DNA of 64,000 bases from Limnanthes douglasii subsp. nivea (Eukaryota; Streptophyta; Magnoliopsida; Brassicales; Limnanthaceae). Positions 33,431 through 44,999 of the stretch are shown here, piece after piece. The translations under genes and the position numbers were made by a program. How positions within the stretch are numbered: the first letter of the stretch is position 1; each line of letters opens with the position of its first letter. Location: the NCBI GenBank assembly GCA_036936605.1, contig JAUPFV010000002.1:160820813-160884812 (forward strand). The letters are read 5' to 3'. The notes under the pieces were generated by a model, which was given only the letters and a program-made list of their open reading frames with translations, did not search any database and was not told the origin of the DNA.

Positions 33431-33800
33431 ACTTCTTGAACAATTACATTTTTTTTTTCTTTAGAGAAGAACCTTATTCTTTGTACAACTGGCCCAACAT
33501 CAGCTCATACTGAAAACTTATGACAAATTACATCAGTAGGCACTCAAGTGACATCATCATTGCACCATGCAAATACATGTAGATCATCTGATAAAAAAGA
33601 TTATAGACTTTGTTTCAAACTCGATGCCAACTTGGTACCAATTTTAACACTTTTGCCCTGAATTAGGGGATGAATTTCAACTTCCTCTAAAAGTATTATG
33701 ACACTAGGAACCTCCATTTGATCATCAATTTCATTCTCATTGGTGGAAGGCTCCAATAGCTGCTAGTCTTTGTTAACCTTGATTGCCTCCACAGACTTCG
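33431..33800 (-). pseudogene. Pre-RT linker (element E); protease absent
   Basis: The minus strand reads IDDQMEVPSVIILLEEVEI, HPLIQGKSVKIGTKLASSLK, FLSDDLHVFAWCNDDVT and VPTDVICHKFSV, the conserved segment before RT (FAW..D..G..P). The gag knuckle region is only about 100 bases further up, and no D-T-G or GRSWL motif lies between, so the protease has been deleted. Confidence 0.75.
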
Positions 33801-33829
33801 AGGCAAGGATATTATGCCCAATGTCATTA

Positions 33830-35152
33830 TGGTATTTACCCATTTCAATGAGATTATTCACCTATTTTTTCAAAGCTATGAAATCATGGGTATCATGCAC
33901 AATGTCATTATGGTATTTATAGAAACAGGTACTTCAGTTTTCTTTAAGAGACTGTAACGCGGCTGGATCTAATGTGTACTTCATTTTTAGTTTTGTCATA
34001 TATTATAGCCACACTTTCTCCCAACTCAGAAAACCACTCAGGTTGAACCCAAAGTCCCCTTTGAAGTGTTGACATTGTAGTTGTGGATCTGATCAGGCGC
34101 ATTACTCTTGATTTCTTAGTTTATTCAACATTAATTTGTTTCCTAAGTTGATTTAACAACCCTCCAAAGGTCATAACTTTTTTCGGGGTCACAAAATCAG
34201 CCAAGTTGCCCAGATTCAATCCATGCCTAAGAGAGGCAATTGCCGCTTGTTCAAAGCAATCAACCAACCCATTCTTTGTATTTACAACAATTGTTAATGT
34301 ATTCTTATAATGACTATTTCGGTTCCTGAGCATAATAGATTATGGTATCACCATTACCTTTCAGTTCCTTGCTTCCAACAAATTGTCTTCCGAAAGCAAC
34401 CCAAAAGATATCAAAAAAATTTATGGATCCCTTGGGGAGACTGTTATACTACTTGAGGGAACTTTCCTTAAAGGTTTGAGAGAAGTTCTTAAATTTCTCA
34501 AGATGATTGTCTGAATTTTTACTCCCATCGTACTTTTCCATCTTGGAACTATCAAATATTTTAGGAAGATGTCGAGAGAGTATTTTTTAGAATAAAGGTG
34601 ACTGTCTCCAATTTGACTTTGACTAAACATGGTATCCTCATTTGGAATATAAAAAAAAAATACATGGTTCGGACTGGAAGGCAAAGGGATCAATTAGCAA
34701 ACGGTCAATATGCTGATCAGCTGACCCCTTCATCTTCCATTAATACGTTTTGAGCCACCCATGTCTTTCCGTCTTTCTTAAATGCTTCTTAGACATTCTT
34801 ATTTTATTTTTTAATCGTCCTTCATCACTGCTAGGTGATAATGACTCTTCAAGTTCCGCATCATTAGAGAAACTGCTAGAAGATTCCGATATAGAGCTCT
34901 CCATTCATTTGGATCGATTTTTTTTCTTGGAGCTGAGATAAGTCTTCAAGGACTGCTCATTTTCACCAGGATTATTAGTATGATGGAGCACCGATGCACC
35001 AGATTTTTCTTTAACTCCTTTTGCTGCTTGTTTCAGAGCTCTCAACGCCTCAATATCAGCCCTCAATTGATCGCGCTACTCAATAGTGTACTTATTATTT
35101 TTTTTGCTCTTTCCACCTCTTGAGGTGGAGTATTCTGTGCATTCAGATCCAT
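33830..35152 (-). pseudogene. gag (element E), broken
   Basis: A possible start is the ATG at 35152-35150 (MDLNAQNTPPQEVERAKK). A Ser/Glu-rich segment follows (SISESSSSFSNDAELEE), then HLPKIFDSSKMEKYDGSKNS, NHLEKFKNFSQTF and YNSLPKGSINFF (34690-34420). Next come the open stretch 34333-34121 (FEQAAIASLRHGLN, TFGGLLNQLRKQINVE) and a degenerate knuckle with KYHNDIVHDTHDF near 33900. Several stops and frame changes. Confidence 0.75.
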
Positions 35153-35386
35153 ATGAACTTCTAAGATCTATAAATAAACAAACAAGGTGAAGAAAAAAAG
35201 ACATAAAAAACTAAATCAATATATGTAAAACAAAATTCTTTGAAAATCACATATTTAACGAATATTTAAATACAAAAAATATAAATACAAAAAACACAAA
35301 TCTTGATATAAAAATCTAAGATCTAAAACCAAGAACCCGAGCAGAAAAAATTCAAAATCTCTAGATCTAGACCAAAAAACCAAAAT

Positions 35387-35963
35387 GATAAGGCATAACA
35401 TTATCGCCAAGTTATACCCATCGGCCAGACCGAGGTACCCTCGATAATAAAATAATAATCAAGGGGTAGTACGTCAAGAGGAATCAAAGCTAAATGACAT
35501 TATACGAAGTAAAACTATACAATAATTAGTAGGACATGGCACCCTCAACGGAGCAATGCAAAAACAAAGACATCCATAGAAGAGCCAAATGTCACCTGTA
35601 TGAAGACAAGACTATTATCCGGAATGATAGCAGACCTATACCCAGTCAGCGTTGAACATGAATCCACATTGAGGTTGACCAGTACCTCGGCCAACGCTGA
35701 TTAGTGGTTACAAAAAATAAGGCTACTAAGAGAAATAGTGGAGCAACATTCAAGACATAAAAATTAAGCATATACTCACGACCAAGCCTAACAGAAATTA
35801 GAGAATTTTTAGGAGATTGTGAAGTAGAGCATTGCAAAAATTATTATATAAAAGAAAGAGGATCCTAAAACTATTTAAGGTTTTTTTTATCAAAGTAATA
35901 AGATATTAACACTTTATTCTTCCGTCTTCCATATTATATATAATTCACAAAACTCCCACACCA
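35387..35963 (+). repeat. 5' LTR of element D
   Basis: TGATAAGGCATAAC to CCCACACCA. TATATAAA at 35845-35852 is the likely promoter, about 110 bases before the LTR end. It aligns throughout with 45000-45577. Confidence 0.9.
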
Positions 35964-35968
35964 GATTT

Positions 35969-35986
35969 TGGCATCGTTTGTGGGAA
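35969..35986 (+). promoter_or_regulatory. Primer-binding site (element D)
   Basis: TGGCATCGTTTGTGGGAA, five bases after the LTR. Compared with TGGCGCCGTTTGTGGGAA of element C it has a G to A change and a C to T change, as expected from cytosine deamination. Confidence 0.75.
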
Positions 35987-36016
35987 ATGCATAACGCGTA
36001 ACTCGTACTAGGGCAA

Positions 36017-37570
36017 GTGATGACATTGACTAGGTCAAGAATTGTGAGGGAGAATATGGCATCCCCTCATGAGCAAAGAGTTTATGATAATCTATCCAGT
36101 GGAGAGGCCGTCATTGGAGCTGATCGAGTTGACCATCGGGAGATTTATGTGAAAGAAACCCAGACTGATGACCAATCCAATGTTAACGCTGAGGACAACC
36201 CCGTGAACCGTGGTATGTCTTCTACCTCTTCTGACGTGAAGATCTTAGAAACTCAGATAGAGGAAATCAAGTGCGAGCAACAACGGGTTGCCCATTGCAG
36301 CCTGAGAGTGACCGGGAGGCCAGGTAATGTTTTGATAAAATCATCGAAACTCTACGATTCTTGAGCGAGAAGGTCCTCCCAGGGGCATTGTTAGACAAGC
36401 GATCCTGGTAAGGGATGGTTGGGACGACCTGACATAGAAAAGCAAGAGTCGTGCTCACAAATGCGAGCATACCAGCGAGAGTAAGAGAAACAAATAACAG
36501 AAGAAAAGATCAAAAGACTATCACTAGGATGACTTATTCACTAATGGAGTGCCTTGTGAGAGAAGAGTAATTGAGGCCACAGATTATGACCAGGTAAGAC
36601 CCACTACGGCTGCGTATGTTTTCCAGGAATGCCCATTCGTGAAGAGTATTCTCGAGAGGAAACTTCCACGAAAATTTGACCCGCATAAAATGGATTTGTA
36701 TGATGGGTTATAAGATCCCAAGTACCAACTCGAGCAATTTAGGAACATATTGATGGAATTCAACCTTGATGATGTGTTGCTTTGCAGAGTATTTTCAGTG
36801 ATATTCAAAGGAAATGCCCTAGATTGGTTTAATAGCCTTCAGAAGGGGTCGATCAAGGAATTTGAGGGCATGCGGGTTGCATTCAGAAACAATTTATAGG
36901 AAACAAAGAGGAGACACAGAAGAGTTATGTGGAAAGATTTGTGCGAGAGACAAACTCCCTATCAGGTTGCGTTGAGGCAGTGGCGGTAGCGGCATTCAAA
37001 AGAGGTTTGGATAGGGATGGCCCCCTCTTCATCGAACTTATAAAGTTCCAAGTCAAGACTAAGGGTGACATCCTCGCTCAGTCAGATCAGTTCATTCGAG
37101 TAGACGATTCAAAGAAGGCGGACCTCACACCCATATATAACCATAAAATCCTAGAGTTTAAGCCGACCTTAATCGAGATGAAGCGTTATGAAGAGGGACC
37201 AATACTAGATGCACCACGTTTTTAAACCATTAGGTCGCACCCTTCATATTATAAGAACTCAACAAGGAAATTCACCCTCATGACGGAGAACATAGCCGCT
37301 ATCTACGGAAAAACCAAGAGGAGAGCTAAATATCAACCGCTTAGAAGTATGGTAGTAGCACTGTACAAATGGTCACCCCGGTACTTCTGTACCTACCATA
37401 ACGATCATATGCACCCAATGGAGGAGTGTTGGTAGCTAAAAGAAGAGATTCAAAGGTTGATTGATAGTGGGGACCTCATCCAATCAGTTAAGTAGAGAGA
37501 TAATATTGTAGTATATAATAAGGTACCTAACGCCTAACCCACGAAGGCATTGGACAAACCTATGGAGAAG
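36017..37570 (+). pseudogene. gag (element D), broken
   Basis: The first ATG of the leader frame gives MMTLTRSRIVRENMASPH, matching the MVVTRS start of B and C. An acidic N-terminal region has a short coiled coil (VKILETQIEEIKCEQQ). The core in shifted frames is LPRKFDPHKMDLYDGL, ILMEFNLDDVLLCRVF, FKGNALDWFNSLQKGS (36660-36860), then the open stretch 36929-37225 with AFKRGLDRDGPLFIELI and AQSDQFIRVDDSKK. A knuckle-like YFCTYHNDHMHPMEEC lies near 37380-37430; its usual D-x-GH is D-H-M-H. Several stops, for example near 36364, 36710 and 36897. Confidence 0.85.
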
Positions 37571-37579
37571 CAATAATGG

Positions 37580-38130
37580 TTGTGTACAAATTTTGGGGAC
37601 CACACTTTATCGGGAACCGTCCCCACATCACAGAAGCGATATCGTAAGAACCTCGATATTCACCTAGTTGGTAGCTTTTCATATCACAATTTCAAGGAAC
37701 CGGTAGCGGACCTGACCTTTAATAACGATGACTTAAAATGTATCATCACACCTCACGAAGATGCGGTAACAATCACTGCTAATATTTCAGGAGTCATGGT
37801 AACATAGATATTAATAGACAACGGTAATTATGCTAACGTTATCTTTAAGATAGGCTACGAAAATATATTAAGAGTGCCGCCTATCAAGAAAACACACAGA
37901 CAGTTAGTCAGTTATAAAAGAAAGTTAATTAAATATGTGGGAGAAATCTAACCACCCTTCACGGTTGGATATGGCAACACAAAGGAGATAATTCACATTT
38001 TTTTATGATCACAAACACTCCTAGCTCATACCACGTTATACTAGGACACCATGGCTGCACAAGCTCGAGGAAACAACTTGTTCGTTTAGACAGTGTACCT
38101 AGTATCTTATGATAAATTTGGTAGTAATAA
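37580..38130 (+). pseudogene. Protease (element D), broken
   Basis: KEPVADLTFNNDDLKCIITP, HEDAVTITANISGVMVT, a stop, ILIDNGNYANVIFK: the active site reads D-N-G instead of D-T/G-G. Then YENILRVPPIKKTHRQLVSY, a frame with a stop in the flap, and TTLY/TMAAQAR remnants of YHxILGR. Stops and the altered active site argue it is inactive. Confidence 0.75.
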
Positions 38131-38239
38131 TAAGAGGAAACTAGAGACAAGTGAATCAGTGTTACGCCATAACATTAGACCCTTCCAACAAATCCAAATA
38201 TCAATTAACGAACTCTGGGGTATGAGACCACCGAGGACC

Positions 38240-39230
38240 GGTCGACATGATTAATTTAGAGGTGAAAGACTCCATAGAGAATGACGAGAAGGAGGATACC
38301 CCGCTCGAAAAGGAAAACGTCATATTGGAAGAGGGAAGATTTTCAAAATAAGTAACAAACTTGGACAAGACTTTAAAAACAATTTGTTAGATTTGTTTCA
38401 GAAAAACAAGGATATATTTGCATGGGATGCAACGAAAGTAACAAGCGTAGACCCTAGTCGGAAAAGTCAAAAGACATATTCAGAGAGGTTGATAAATTAG
38501 TCAAGTTGAGTCATATCAGGAAAGTGCAATACCTGATTTGGATCGCTAGCCCAATATTGGTAAAAAAGAAGAATGATCAATAACGCATGTGTGTGGATTT
38601 CAAAAATCTCAATCGAGCCTGCCCGATTGATGATTTTCCCCTACCAAGAATTGACCAGCCAGTTGATGACGCCTCTAGAAAAGAGTACATGTTATTTATG
38701 GACACATGTTTAGGGTATAATCAAATATCTATGAACCCAACGGACGAGGAGCATACAACGTTCATGCCATTTGGACTCAATAACGCCATATCAACGTTCA
38801 GAGGCTCGTCAGCAAAAATATCGAAGAGCAATTAGGAAAAGATATGGTATCTTACATTGAGGATATGGTTGTGAAGAGTGAATCAGAGGAGAAGCAACTT
38901 GAAGTATAAATAATAGTCTTCCAAACACTGAGGATGTATAGATTGAAACTTAACCGTCTTAAATGTTCTTTTGCTGTTTATAGTTGAAATGTTTTGGGTT
39001 TTATTTTTAGCAAGAGGGGGATTGATGTCGAACCCTCTCAGCTGAAGGTGATATTGGATATGAAACCTCTAAAGACTATAAAAGAGGTACAACGCCTAAC
39101 GGGACGGTTAGCTTCCCCCTCATGGTTCATTTCTAGATCATCAGACAAAAGTCAACCCTTTATCAAAATCCTGATGGGTTCAAACAGTTTAGCTGGATAA
39201 TCAAATGTGACGAGGCCTTCCAAGCGTTAC
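38240..39230 (+). pseudogene. Linker and reverse transcriptase (element D), broken
   Basis: A linker (RFVSEKQGYICMGC, a frameshifted FAW motif) is followed by HIRKVQYLIWIASPILVKKK, a stop, and RMCVDFKNLNRACPIDDFPL (38587 onward). Then FMDTCLGYNQISMNPTDEEH, TTF joined directly to MPFGLNNA (about a dozen codons deleted), and SYIEDMVVKSE at 38853-38864, where YIDD has become YIED. The thumb has GFIFSKRGIDVEPSQLK and SSDKSQPFIKILMGS. The changed catalytic motif and deletion disable it. Confidence 0.85.
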
Positions 39231-40085
39231 AAGATGACTTAAGATCACTAGAAGTGTTGACGACACCAGATATGGGAGAGTGCCTCTCCCTGTATTTGCC
39301 AATATCAATTTATGCAGTAAGTGGGGTACTTGTACGAGAGATAATACGAGTCCAAGACCGGTGTATTACTTCAGTAAAGGGCTAGTTGATGCAGAAATCA
39401 TGTATCTCAACTTAGAAAAGTTAGCCATTGGTTTAATGGTCGTGTCTAGGAAAATGAACCCATACTTCCAGAGTCACATCATTGTTTAACATACTTCATT
39501 CCCATTATGTATCATACTCCAAAAGCCAGATGTTTCCGGAAGTCTAACAAGGTGTTTGGTGGAGCTTGGAGCATACAGCATAATATACGAGCCTAGGGCA
39601 GCGATGAAGGGCCAAAGAGTAGCTGATTTTATCAACGAATTTGTTGGATGCCGGGGGTCGAATAAAACCTAGTAACAGATAACGAAACACTGCTCAGTGC
39701 ATAGTAGAACTAGATGGTACATTAAATGCAACTGGAGTGGCTGGAGTGATTATTAAAATGCCAACTGGAGAGCAGATAAGACGAACAATACAATTCGCTT
39801 TCAAGGTAATGAATAACGTAGCTGAGTAAAAAGTAGTGTTGGAAGGACTCTGATTGGCTCACATTTGTAGAGCTCGACGACTATTAATCTGGTCGGACTC
39901 CCAACTACTAATGGGTCAGGGCATGGGCTCATTTGAGGAAAAATAGGATAGTAGTCAAGGGTACTTGGAATCTTTGAAGGAATGTAAGAGCAAGGTTGGT
40001 AGCATCGAATACGAACAGATACCACGATCTAACAACTTGGTCGCAGTTCCTTTGGCTAAAGTAGCAACTCAGGAATAAAGCGCTA
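39231..40085 (+). pseudogene. Double RNase H region (element D), broken
   Basis: The first domain is read in two frames (ECLSLYLPISIYAVSGVLVR, then PVYYFSKGLVDAEIMYLNLE, MNPYFQSHIIV). The second domain follows: IVELDGTLNATGVAGVII, NNVAE-stop-KVVLEGL, RLLIWSDSQLLMGQG, KSKVGSIEYEQIPRSNN. The Asp residues of LDG and SDSQ are present. Stops at 39489 and in NNVAE and others. Confidence 0.75.
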
Positions 40086-40109
40086 CTATCCTCATCCATC
40101 AGTCACGGA

Positions 40110-41396
40110 CCGTGGTGATAAAAGCCAATTTTTTTTGAATTACATGCACTTACAATAGCGACAGACTGAAGGGATGAATATATCGCATATCTAAAGCACT
40201 GCACCCTTCCATTGAATAAAATAAATGCAATATAGTTGTAGATTCCTCCATACAGATACACAATTCTAGATGACGTGCTATACACGAAGAATGCCAGCCG
40301 ACCACTGCTGCGTTGTGTAAACAAAGAGGAAGTAAAGATCATACATCAGTACATGTATTAAGGGGAGGCAGGTTCACATTATGGATATATGAGCTTGATA
40401 AAATAATTTACACTAGCATGGTGTAACTAGCCCAGGATGACGTTGGATGCTTAAAATTTAGTCTAAAAATGTCATCTTTGTCAATAATTTGCCAACAAGC
40501 GACATCTACCTATTGAGCTAATGAGTATAGTACCAGCGTCCGATCCCTTTGATAAGTAGGGTATAAATTTAGTGGGACCTCTCAATGGCTACTAGAAAGC
40601 CATTGTTTCTCATGGTAGCAGTTGGCTACTTCTCTAAATGGGTAGAGGCTAATGCTTTGGGAAAAACGAGGTTCCAATAAATATGTGACTTCTTACAAAG
40701 TTATATCTTCTCAAGATTTGGAATTCCAAGGATCCTCACGATCGAAAAACGGACGACAATTACAGAATGAGGTGATAAAGATATTTTGCCAAAGGTACGA
40801 GATCAATCAACACTTCCCCACGCCGTACTACCCCCAGGAAAACAAACAGGTTAAGGTAATAAACAGAATTTTCTTAGCACGAATAAAGAAAAAGCTAGAA
40901 GGATCAAAAGGGAAATGACCAGACAAGTTAGCTGAGGCATTGTGGGCATACTAGACTACACCTCGATAAAAAACATGAGATACACCTTTTTTGATGGTAT
41001 ATCGAATGAAGGCAGTAATACCGACAAAGATAATAATACCAATTCATAGAGTGGCTATTATTCGGAGGAGGTGAATGATAAAGAGAGACAACTGTCAATC
41101 GATATGATAGAGGAAAAAAGAGATCAAGCGAGGGTATGATTGTAGTATTATAAAAGCCTAATGAGAACCAGGTTAAACTTCAGGCTCAAAAATTGAATTT
41201 TGAACATAGATTACTTAGTAATGGAAAAGGTTTTCCAGCGAGTGTAGGACGGAAACACATGCAAGCTGGCTCCCGATTGTGATGGACAATACATAATCGT
41301 TTCTAAAGGACATCATATAGATTGGAAGACGTAGAAGGTAATGCTTTGAAACATCTGTGTAATGTAAATAATTTGAAACTGTATTATCACGCTACT
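40110..41396 (+). pseudogene. Integrase (element D), all three catalytic acids changed
   Basis: A zinc-finger remnant (CHLCQ-stop-FANKRHLP) near 40470. The core has K-stop-GINLVGPL with Asn for the first Asp (40566-40568), SKNGRQLQNEVI where TDNG is expected (second Asp lost), and PYYPQENKQVKVINR with Lys for the Glu (40853-40855). The C-terminal region is frameshifted and ends VNNLKLYYHAT then TAA near 41396. The first and third changes are G-to-A transitions. Confidence 0.85.
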
Positions 41397-42091
41397 TAAG
41401 AGAGATTGTGCACTCTTTTCTCTTTTGGTGGTGCTTAAGGGTTTCTAACGAGGCACATTGCAAGCCAAAATAATTAATGAAATCACATATTTTTGCCAAG
41501 TTATTGCGCATATTACTTTATTATTTGTTTTAGTATTAAAAATATGAGCCTCTATAATTTATAACTATCTAACCGAGGTGCGGGGTATCACCAACTATAT
41601 AATAGCAAAAGGGATAAAATCAGTCACGCCTAATTGGCTACGGAACGGGCCATATTAAACCCTGGCTAAGTATAATAAATAAAAGCGAAATAATATGTAT
41701 AGAAATATTTGAAGGCTACGTTAGGAGCCATACTGCGCCCGAGCTATATAGCTCAGTATAATGAACTAACTAAAAAAGTTATCATCTATAAGACCACGCC
41801 AGAGGCCATACTAAGCCTAGGTTGATAAGACCTATACGATGAACATGACTATAAATAATTTTTATAGTCACGAAACAAGAAAAAATATGCTCATACTACG
41901 CCATATAATGTCCAATTATGTTAACACGATTCAAAATAGTATAAAAAAATAAACAAACGTCAGCATGCATATTAAGTAACAAAGATAAAATTTCAAGTAA
42001 TAACAGTTACGCGAGACATAGAAAAAAAAGTACACAAAAATGTTCCAGTCATACAATAAAGTTACACATCATCATCCTTGGCATTTAGTCT
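41397..42091 (+). repeat. 3'-UTR of element D with degenerate repeats
   Basis: No coding signal. A motif close to GGCTACG...GGGCCATA(T/C)T recurs three times, with GCC at about 41648, 41726 and 41814 (spacing 78 and 88). Similar motifs occur in the 3'-UTR of element C near 52185-52260. This resembles an old, decayed tandem repeat. Confidence 0.5.
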
Positions 42092-44515
42092 CTAAAGCTC
42101 GATTATGGTATCTTTCCGAACCCGCTCCAGCTTTGGATTCATCTTTTCCAATGCCTCCTTTTGGCCGTTAGAATATTCTTTGGAAATAATTTTATTATTC
42201 CGCCTCTGAGTATGCTCCATCTTTAGCCTCAAACGAGTCTCCTCAGATCGGATAGTATTGTTCTAAAAAAAGAACATTGTTGTTGGTATTAAAGGACTCA
42301 TCAACTTTAGCCAGCAACTCTAAATTCTGACAGGCCAACTCAGTTGCACGGTTTGAGAGATCCTCGTTTTGACCCGACAGATCCCCTACAGTGTTCGCTA
42401 AATCCTCATTGGTAGAGAAAACAGATGTCATGCGACTATTAAGATTGGTTTTTTTCCTTCAACAACTTCTCACAAAACACCTTTGAAGCACTATCTCCCT
42501 TCTTGTAGCGAGCAAGATCAGTAGCGAGAGTTTTCAAAGAGCTAAAGAACATAGGCTCGAGCTGGAAATCATCCATGATCTTTGCATCTATCAGGTTCAT
42601 TCTGTCGTAGGAAAGTACCACCGAGTTATGGTAATTCTGCAGGAAAGCCAATATTATGAAATCCAAAGAAACCAAAACGTAGCAATTACTTCATAATAAA
42701 GATCAACGCAAATAGAAAAACATACCTCTACCGATAGTTTCATCTGCGTTGCAAAAGATCTGACATGATCATGATATTATACAAGGTCATTTCAAGATAA
42801 TTCTTCAACTACTGAAGCATCAGAGTAGGCGGTTTAGGCATACTTATAGCAAGGGGTCGATCAAGTAAATTGGCTTGGGAGGAAGACTTTAAAATACTTG
42901 GACCACCAACCGGAACAGTGTTTGGAGGGTCAGATGTGATAAGAACAACAAAAGATTAACTGTCATTTTGACCTATATGCAAGGAGGCTAGAGGCAGGAC
43001 GTTCATTTCTCTGCAATGAGGGGTACCCGAGACTAGTCGACTATGTTTGTCGAGTCTAGAGGTAGGGTATGCTCTTTACTACCACCCGTAGAAGCACCTC
43101 AAATCCCATCTTTGTTAGAAATTTGTATGATCATACATAGAAAGAGTGGTCACATTAACCACCATACCTAAGCTATCCGAGCAGTAAGGGACCGGTTCCC
43201 AACTCTATCATGACCGCTGGTGACAGGGGTCCCATTCTTCCTAAGCACCATTTTCTTCTTTACAAAGCCTCTAGTAGAGGGACTGCTCGACCCTGTGCTC
43301 TCTCCTTCTTTTCCCAGTGTAGATATGACAATGCAATCGCTAGAATTGCGCTGTTCAGAGACGATGGCAGTACTAGTACTATCATATGCATACTTAGTAG
43401 TGATATGACAAACTATCTTTTTTTTCTTTTTTGGGTTTAACTCAGTTGTTCTCACCACCCCCAAAATGATCTCTTCTACCCAACAACAACATTGATATTG
43501 GTCTCTACATCTTTGGGCCTCCTAGGAGGTAGATCTAATACGACAGCTCTCGAGTTATCACCATACACCCTCTCTACTAAGATAGCTCCTAAAACTTCTG
43601 CAGTAACAGGTGCTCGAGTGGAAGTAAGCATCACATATCCATCCTTTGACATTTTCATCTCTGGTAAGGAAAATAACGCAATTATAATAGATGAATGGGT
43701 GTGAACATGCGATAGTACTCCAACTCCCACTGAGTATAAGAAGCAGCGGGCGAACTTTCCAATGGGCTCAATTCTAGATCATTGTATACCTTCTTCCACA
43801 ACTCTTGGTACTTCCCAGAGTTTGTACCTTCAACAAATAAAAGGTAGAAGCATATCAATAATAACACAAAAAGTATTGATAAACACAGAAAATGAACAAA
43901 TCAATCCAACCCTTACGTGTGCTCATGTTTGGAAACAGGAGGTTCTTAATTCCCAGAAACAAAAATTAAAGAATGCTTCTAATGTTTATCAGAATATAGA
44001 AGCATAAAAATCTTACGGTGGGTGGATATATAGTAGTGTGGGGTTCTTCGAAGGTTATATAAATCGATACTAGAAAACATGCCACATGTGCTAATCTCAT
44101 TATCTAACACTTTTCAATTTAGTACAACACTAAGGAAAAAACGCCATCCGCCGGTAGTCAACTGCGTCAGACATATTCAGATATACCTACGAAATTAATT
44201 TATCAATATGGGCAAAGGTAGTTGAAGCCCCCAATTGAATAATGTCGTATATAGACACGTTTCCCCCTCTGTGGCATGGTGGGGATGTTTGTCGGGTTTG
44301 GGAAGCCTAGTAATTACAGAGTTAGGAAAGTTATATACTAATCTTAATCTAACAAGCCTTTCAGGGCTCAGGCTTTTATACAGGTGTGTGAGGTGATCGA
44401 AGTAACCATCTAAGATTTCTATGTCTTCCACCGTGTTCATCGGTGGGGCACCGGGAACAATTTTATCGGTGGTTTTAGACTTCTTCAACGATCCTTTGTG
44501 ATTCAGAAGAATCAA
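42092..44515 (-). pseudogene. Antisense extra ORF (element D), broken
   Basis: The minus strand starts at ATG 44515-44513 (MILLNHKGSLKKSKTTDKI). The first open stretch (44515-44195) ends ETCLYTTLFNWGLQLPLP, which matches the WGLRFPL block of the extra ORFs in G and H and the Transposase_28-type family. Further pieces: SSPAASYTQWELEYYR (43867-43682), DGYVMLTSTRAPVTAEV (43730-43476), a Lys- and Ser-rich middle (43464-43168), and LSYDRMNLIDAKIMDDF (42675-42439). A coiled coil with NEDLANTVGDLSGQNEDLSN (42431-42243) leads to a charged end, TAG at 42092. Function unknown. It converges with pol. Confidence 0.65.
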
Positions 44516-44999
44516 AACTTATAATGCAAGATCATAGAGTTTCTAGGCAGAGGGTTGGGGAAACTAACGAATATATTATAAATAGTAAACTAAGAAGTAA
44601 AACCACAAAGAAACGACAAAAAATAAAAGTATTGCAACATTTACCTTCGATTGATATATGACGTTAGCAAACGAAAAACTGATGAACACTTAAACTCTGA
44701 AAAGCCTGCATTTTTAAGATTAGTTCAAAATAAAAATTAAAAAAAATAAAGAAAGAGTTTATAATGCCAATTTATACTTAGTAAACCAATTGGTATCAAT
44801 TGGGCCAACTTACAGGTTATGGAACAAATAGAAGAGGGAATGTCACAATGCTTCGATAAAGGAGAGAGATATGAAATGTCCACTTGAAAAAGATGCACTT
44901 TATGGAAAAATACATGCCTTGGGTGGTATTGTAATTTTAATATTTCTAAAAGCTAACTTTCTAACAATTGCTCTATTTTACAAGGACTATGGAGAGTCC
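44516..44999. other. Leader of antisense ORF to 3' LTR (element D)
   Basis: Non-coding. On the minus strand a TATTTATAA-like box lies near 44570-44590, about 60 bases upstream of the ATG. The stretch before the 3' LTR (CAAGGACTATGGAGAGTCC, 44981-44999) holds only a weak purine tract. Confidence 0.4.

Larger units (their letters stand above)
31428..35386 (-). mobile_element. Element E: minus-strand gypsy element, gag to integrase zinc finger
   Basis: Minus strand: gag (35152-33830), pre-RT linker, RT, RNases H and the integrase zinc finger, which stops at about 31428. Neither LTR is identified. The sequence upstream of gag (35153-35386) is interrupted by element D, whose target duplication lies at its edge, so some of 45578-45962 may be the far side of E. 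The protease domain appears to be missing. Confidence 0.8.

Noticed and set aside
43210..43440. Plus-strand open frames in element D opposite the antisense ORF
   Set aside because: They lie opposite the Lys/Ser-rich minus-strand stretch, have no gag or pol similarity, and the plus-strand pol has already ended at 41396.
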